DNA from: Ilex aquifolium
Taxonomy: Eukaryota; Streptophyta; Magnoliopsida; Aquifoliales; Aquifoliaceae
DNA: 64,000 nucleotides
Assembly: GCA_951799425.1 (NCBI GenBank)
Contig: OX637397.1
Coordinates: forward strand, 12,389,064 to 12,453,063
Direction of reading: 5' to 3'
The notes under the pieces were generated by a model, which was not told the origin of the DNA, made no database searches, and saw only the letters and a program-made list of their open reading frames with translations. How positions within the stretch are numbered: the first letter of the stretch is position 1; each line of letters starts with the position of its first letter. A program made the position numbers and the translations under genes. Shown piece after piece: positions 59,650 to 64,000 of this stretch.

Positions 59650-59849
59650 AGACAAGTTAAAATTGTAGAATCAGGTGTTTGTGAGAAAAGGAGAAGACGA
59701 AAAGAGAAGAAAAGAAAGAGAGTAATGTGTCATGTAGGCTAAGTTGCTTCACACTCTTTTATTTTTATTTATAATAAACGGATATTATGGATAATTACAT
59801 TATTACCCAATACTACTAATAATATAAATTAAAAACTCTAACACTCCCC
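59650..59849 (-). mobile_element. 3' LTR of minus-strand copia element
   Basis: In minus sense it begins TGTTAGAGTTTTTAATTTAT, directly after a polypurine tract (minus cagctggaggggag, plus 59850-59863). It contains attgggtaataatgtaatta, as in LTRs near 32862 and 41457. The far end is approximate. Confidence 0.72.
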
Positions 59850-59863
59850 TCCAGCTGAAGAAT

Positions 59864-62800
59864 AAAGAACAAAGATGTCCAGCTTAGAACAAAAATTACC
59901 GAAGACAGATCGTTTGGAAAGGATGTCACCCAGCTACCCCAGCTGGTCACTAGACTTTATCTATAATGTGATAATATCCTTTCGTATTAAACAATCTAGA
60001 ATAAAATGGGAATCCACTTCGATTTGTTTAGTCCTCTCATGAAACACAAGATTACTCGTAATAAAAATAGTAGTCTGGTTGTCACAATGAAGGGACACTG
60101 ATACCCATATCTTGAAGTAGACAACGAACCAACAACATCTCATACGCAATATGAGTCATGACCCAGTATTCAGCCTTTGCAGTCAAACGGGCAACTATAT
60201 TTTGTTTCTTGTTTTGCCACGTAATAAGATTACCATCAACAAATGAATAGTAACTTGAAGTAGATCGTCTATCAACACGACTACCTGCCTAAACAGCATC
60301 CAAAAAACTAGCAATAGTCATAGATGATGAAGGACAATGTAATAGTCCTTTACCCGATACTCTTTTCAAATACTGAAGAATACAACAAACAGTCTCCCAA
60401 TGAGACTTACGAGAAGCATGGATGAACTGACTGACCATTACAACAACATAGGTAGTTCGTGGTAATATCTGGACATGTAACTATAAAATAAATCAGCTTA
60501 CAAACCAACCTGTAATAACGCCTTATATCATTAAAAGTTTCACCACTCTCGGTATTAATTATAAGGTCCATGGGAGTATTAGCTGGTCGTGCACCAAGAG
60601 TACTAATTTCAGATAATAAATCCAATATATGCTTTCGTTGGCACAAACTGATAACCTCATTTGATTAAGCAACCTCAATCCCAAGAATACCGAAAAAAAC
60701 CCAAGTCTTTGGTATGAAATTGTTTCCCCAAATGGATTTTGAAGTGGACAATACCATCCGAGTCATTAACACTAATGATAATGTCATATCAACATACACA
60801 ATAAAAATAATAATAACACCAACAAAAGAACAATGAATAAAAACTGAATGGCCTGAGATAGAGAGCTTAAAACCATACTAAAGTAGAACAGTATTGAACT
60901 TATCAAATCAAGCATGTGGAAATTGTTTCAGACCATTATAGTACTTTCTTTAGACAACACACTACTTGTTAATCACTAAGTTCAACATAACTTGGAGGTT
61001 GTATACCCTATAAACCTCCGTCTCTAAGTAAAAAGCCATTCTTGATGTCTAGATAATACAAAAGCCAATCATAACTAATTGCAACAAAAATAAGACCTCT
61101 AACAGAGTTAAAACAAGCTATAGGGGAAAAAGTCTCACAGTAATTCACACAGTATGTCTGGGTGTACTATTTGGCAACCAAGTGTGCCTTCAAACGCTTG
61201 GTTGAAGGCACGCTCGGTCGAATGTAGAGCACTTATAACCATACTAATGTACAACAGTACTGAACTTATTAATCAAGCATGTAGTTATTGTTTCCGACCA
61301 CATAGTACTTTCTCTAGACGACACACTATTTATTCCTTATCAGGGGCAACATAACCTGGAGGTCTCTATGTAAAACGACATGCTTGATGTCTAGCTAATA
61401 CAAAAGCCAATCACAACTAATTGCAACAGAAGTAACACTTCTAACAGAATTAAGACAAGAAATAGGGGGGAAAAAAATCTCTTAGTAATCCATACAATAT
61501 GTCTAGGCGTAGCCTTTGACAACCAAACATGCTTTCAAGTGTTCAATTGAATCATCGGGTTAATATTTACTGTGTAGACCCAACGACATCTAATTGCTCC
61601 TTACCAGAAGGAATAGTAATAAGATACCTTGTTTGATTCTCATGAAGGGTATTCATTTCCTCAACCATAGTTAATTCCAACCTAGAGATGCTAAGAATAG
61701 ATATAAAAGACAGAGTCGATGAAAAACAATGAAAGAATGATAAAAGTCGATGCAAAAAACTAAAATTAGAAATTGGATGTTTTGTATAGTTACAAATACA
61801 TTTCTTCAATGTAATAGGCAATCAAAAGAGGATAAACTAGTTAATCAGGCAATGGCTATAGAGCTGGAGTATATGGAACAACATGTCTATCCTTAGAACA
61901 ATGATAAACCTGCAAGGAAGGAATAGTAATCGAGAAGGATAAAGATACACAGTGTAGTACAATAGGTAACACTTTCTTCGGATAGACTAAATCTGAAGAA
62001 AGTGTATTTCCTAATGCAGAAAAAATTGACAAGAAATAGAATCATAACAACAATAATCGTTCTAAGTACGAGAATATCCCAAAAGGACAAACTTAAGTGA
62101 GCGAGGTGAAAGTTTATCCCGACCCAGACCAAGAAAATGAACAAATGCAACACAACCAAAAAGCGCGAGGAGTAAGACCAAATGACAACTTATCATGATA
62201 AAGCAACAAGAAAGGGATTTGTTGTACAAAATAGGGGACAACATGCAATTAATAAGATAAACTGAAGTAAGAATAACATCAGCCCAATATGATTTTGGTA
62301 TATGCATGCTAAACATCAAGGTACGGGCAACATCCAACAAATAGCGATGTTGACATTTGGCAACGCCATTTTGTTGGGAGGTATGAGGACGTACAGTTGG
62401 ATGGGTAATGTCACGTTCTATATAAAAGATTTTTATAAATGATCGAGTATACTCAAAGACATTATCAAACCAAAGAACTTTAATATGTATATCAACCTGA
62501 ACCAACATCTTATTATAAAAAGTGGTAAAAAACTTAAGCTATTCAGATCGATCTTTCATAAGAAATAACCAAGTCATACTTGAGAAATCATCAACAAATA
62601 TTACAAAATAGTAAAAACCAGAAGTACTTTGACTCTTACAAGACCCCAAATATTTGTATGAACAACATAAAACGGACTAGACTGACGACTTGAAGAACTA
62701 AGAGGTAAAGAACTACCAACGATGCTTGCCCAATTAACAAACCTTACATTGTAACACAAAAGAACTCAAATCAGGAATAACTTGAAGCAACTTTTGCATG

Positions 62801-63660
62801 AAGAAATGACCCGGCCGAAAATGCTACTAAAGGGGAGACATGGGAGCACTCAAGGTAAGAACAGTCATTGCTCTCATTCTCCAAACCAATCATCTTTTTC
62901 GTCTTGAGATCCTACAGAACACCAAAAGATGAAAAAAAAGTTCCTGAATAATGTAAGGGCTTAGTTGACTGACTTCCTGATAATAAGTTAAAGGAAAAAT
63001 TAGAAACAAACAAATCATAAATTGTTGGCATAGACTGAGTAGGACAAAAATCGTTAGTCCCATATATCGATCGAAAAGAACCATCTGCTAACACAATACA
63101 TGAGTTAGATGAAAAAAAATTAAAGAATAAGGAATAACTACACACATATGAATACTAGCTCCTGAATCAATAATCTAAGATGACGAAGGGGGTTGAGCAA
63201 CCACACATACAAAATTACCTCCAATAGCAAGACCAATAATAGCAAGAGATAAATGATGAGAAAGTAAAAATAGCTGTTGGATGAGCCGACTAAACTGAGA
63301 AGAAAGATCATAGTAACTCGTGAGAGCTAGTAGTAGATGTAACTAAACCATTGGTCGAAGTCTGATGTACTAAAGAACCATAAGGATCATTAGCTGGGTG
63401 ATTAGCATATGTTAATCTCTCAATATTTATCCCAACAATAATTCTCATTATGTCTTGTACAACGGCAATAAGTAAACTTCCACTCAAAACAATTACCAAG
63501 ACCAGAACGTCCACCATGTCCACCAAATCCAACACCTTGACCACCACCACCACAAACACCACCATGAACACCACTATGATCATTACCACAAACACCACAA
63601 TTACTCTAGTGATATCAACTTGAGTGGCCATGAGAAAAAAAAAATTTGACAACAATAATA
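59864..63660 (-). pseudogene. Copia polyprotein remnant (gag zinc knuckle to RNase H)
   Basis: Read right to left. A gag tail (ANHPANDPYGSL, 63390) is followed by protease (IIDSGASIHM near 63155) and CIVLADGSFRSIYGTNDF (63090). Next come integrase (VDIHIKVLWFDNVFEYT near 62480, PHTSQQNGVAKCQHRYLLDV near 62380 with the catalytic Glu replaced by Lys, FVLLGYSRT) and RT (MVEEMNTLHENQTRYLITIP near 61650, QRKHILDLLSEISTLGARPA near 60630). RNase H follows ([20 protein letters not shown] near 60080). Many stops. Same strand as SHBY. The 5' LTR lies beyond 64000. Confidence 0.87.
60865..61557 (-). repeat. Diverged tandem duplication (about 366-bp period) in copia RT
   Basis: Copy 1 (60865-61213) and copy 2 (61231-61557) share aaccatacta, caagcatgt, gacaacacact/gacgacacact, cttgatgtcta, aatacaaaagccaatca and caatatgtcta-type strings in the same order. 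They are clearly less alike than the 359-bp pair at 22162. The unit covers RT from KARLVxKGYTQ to LKKxxYWSETI. Confidence 0.82.
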
Positions 63661-64000
63661 CGCAACTTCATACAAGAGGAAACCACCAGTGTGTTACTCA
63701 ATGTTGATCAAATACTACACACTGACCAACAATGGCACCCAACAATTCTGAGGACCCAAATCACTCAAATAAGAACTAACACAAAGTGAATGCACAAAAT
63801 AAAACCACAAACATCAGTTCCTAGGCCAAACAGGGTGAGGAACCAACTAAAAAATGTTGAACCGGGTGGCAAGAAAAAAAAAAGGCAATGGAACTGGATC
63901 AAAAAAGGTCTGGTATGATTCCGGTGTTTAACAGAAGCTCAAACTGATAAACCCCATAAGCAATAGCAGCACTCGTCACTAGTTTCTTCTCTGTCTTTGA
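63661..64000 (-). other. Upstream part of the same copia element, no clear motif
   Basis: It should hold gag and leader of the minus-strand element. I see no LTR or primer site before the window ends. Confidence 0.45.

Overview
The window is nuclear DNA from a flowering plant, most likely a eudicot. It lies entirely inside one very large gene on the minus strand: a SHRUBBY (SHBY)-type VPS13 protein, a bridge-like lipid transfer protein. I recognise 23 consecutive internal exons. They run from 58147 (N-terminal side) down to 10260 (before the C-terminal part), with GT/AG splice sites and one reading frame that closes through all 22 complete introns. The exons total about 5.46 kb, roughly 1,820 codons, spread over 48 kb. 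The first coding exons lie beyond 64000 and the last ones lie left of position 1, so both window ends are inside introns.

Almost everything else is intron, and the long introns are packed with transposable elements. From right to left (gene 5' to 3'): the intron upstream of exon 1 holds a minus-strand Ty1/copia element (59650-64000) and a solo LTR. Intron 2 holds a 1.3-kb MULE-like element with long inverted termini. Intron 3 holds a 665-bp hAT-type non-autonomous element with an 8-bp target duplication. Intron 4 holds the LTR and gag of a SIRE/Maximus-like copia element. Intron 8 holds an LTR with primer-binding site and hAT-like GTGTCG-rich tracts. Intron 11 holds a mosaic of copia fragments and an inverted repeat pair. 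Intron 13 holds a two-LTR copia element. Intron 14 (9.3 kb) holds a LINE split by a copia element, then a second copia element. Intron 16 (5.9 kb) holds a composite copia element with a 359-bp tandem duplication. The leftmost intron (1-10259) holds three nested layers: a copia element, a plastid ycf2 fragment inside it, and an LTR element with inverted LTRs inside the ycf2 fragment, flanked by a 5-bp duplication.

All transposon reading frames carry stops, frameshifts or internal deletions, while the SHBY exons are clean. The simplest reading is a functional host gene kept intact by splicing out repeat-filled introns. Some elements lie in the sense orientation of SHBY (minus) and others antisense, which matters for premature polyadenylation and intronic silencing. 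I saw no RNA genes, no CRISPR array and no second host gene. The notable biology is in the nested insertions and rearrangements, not in a new gene system.
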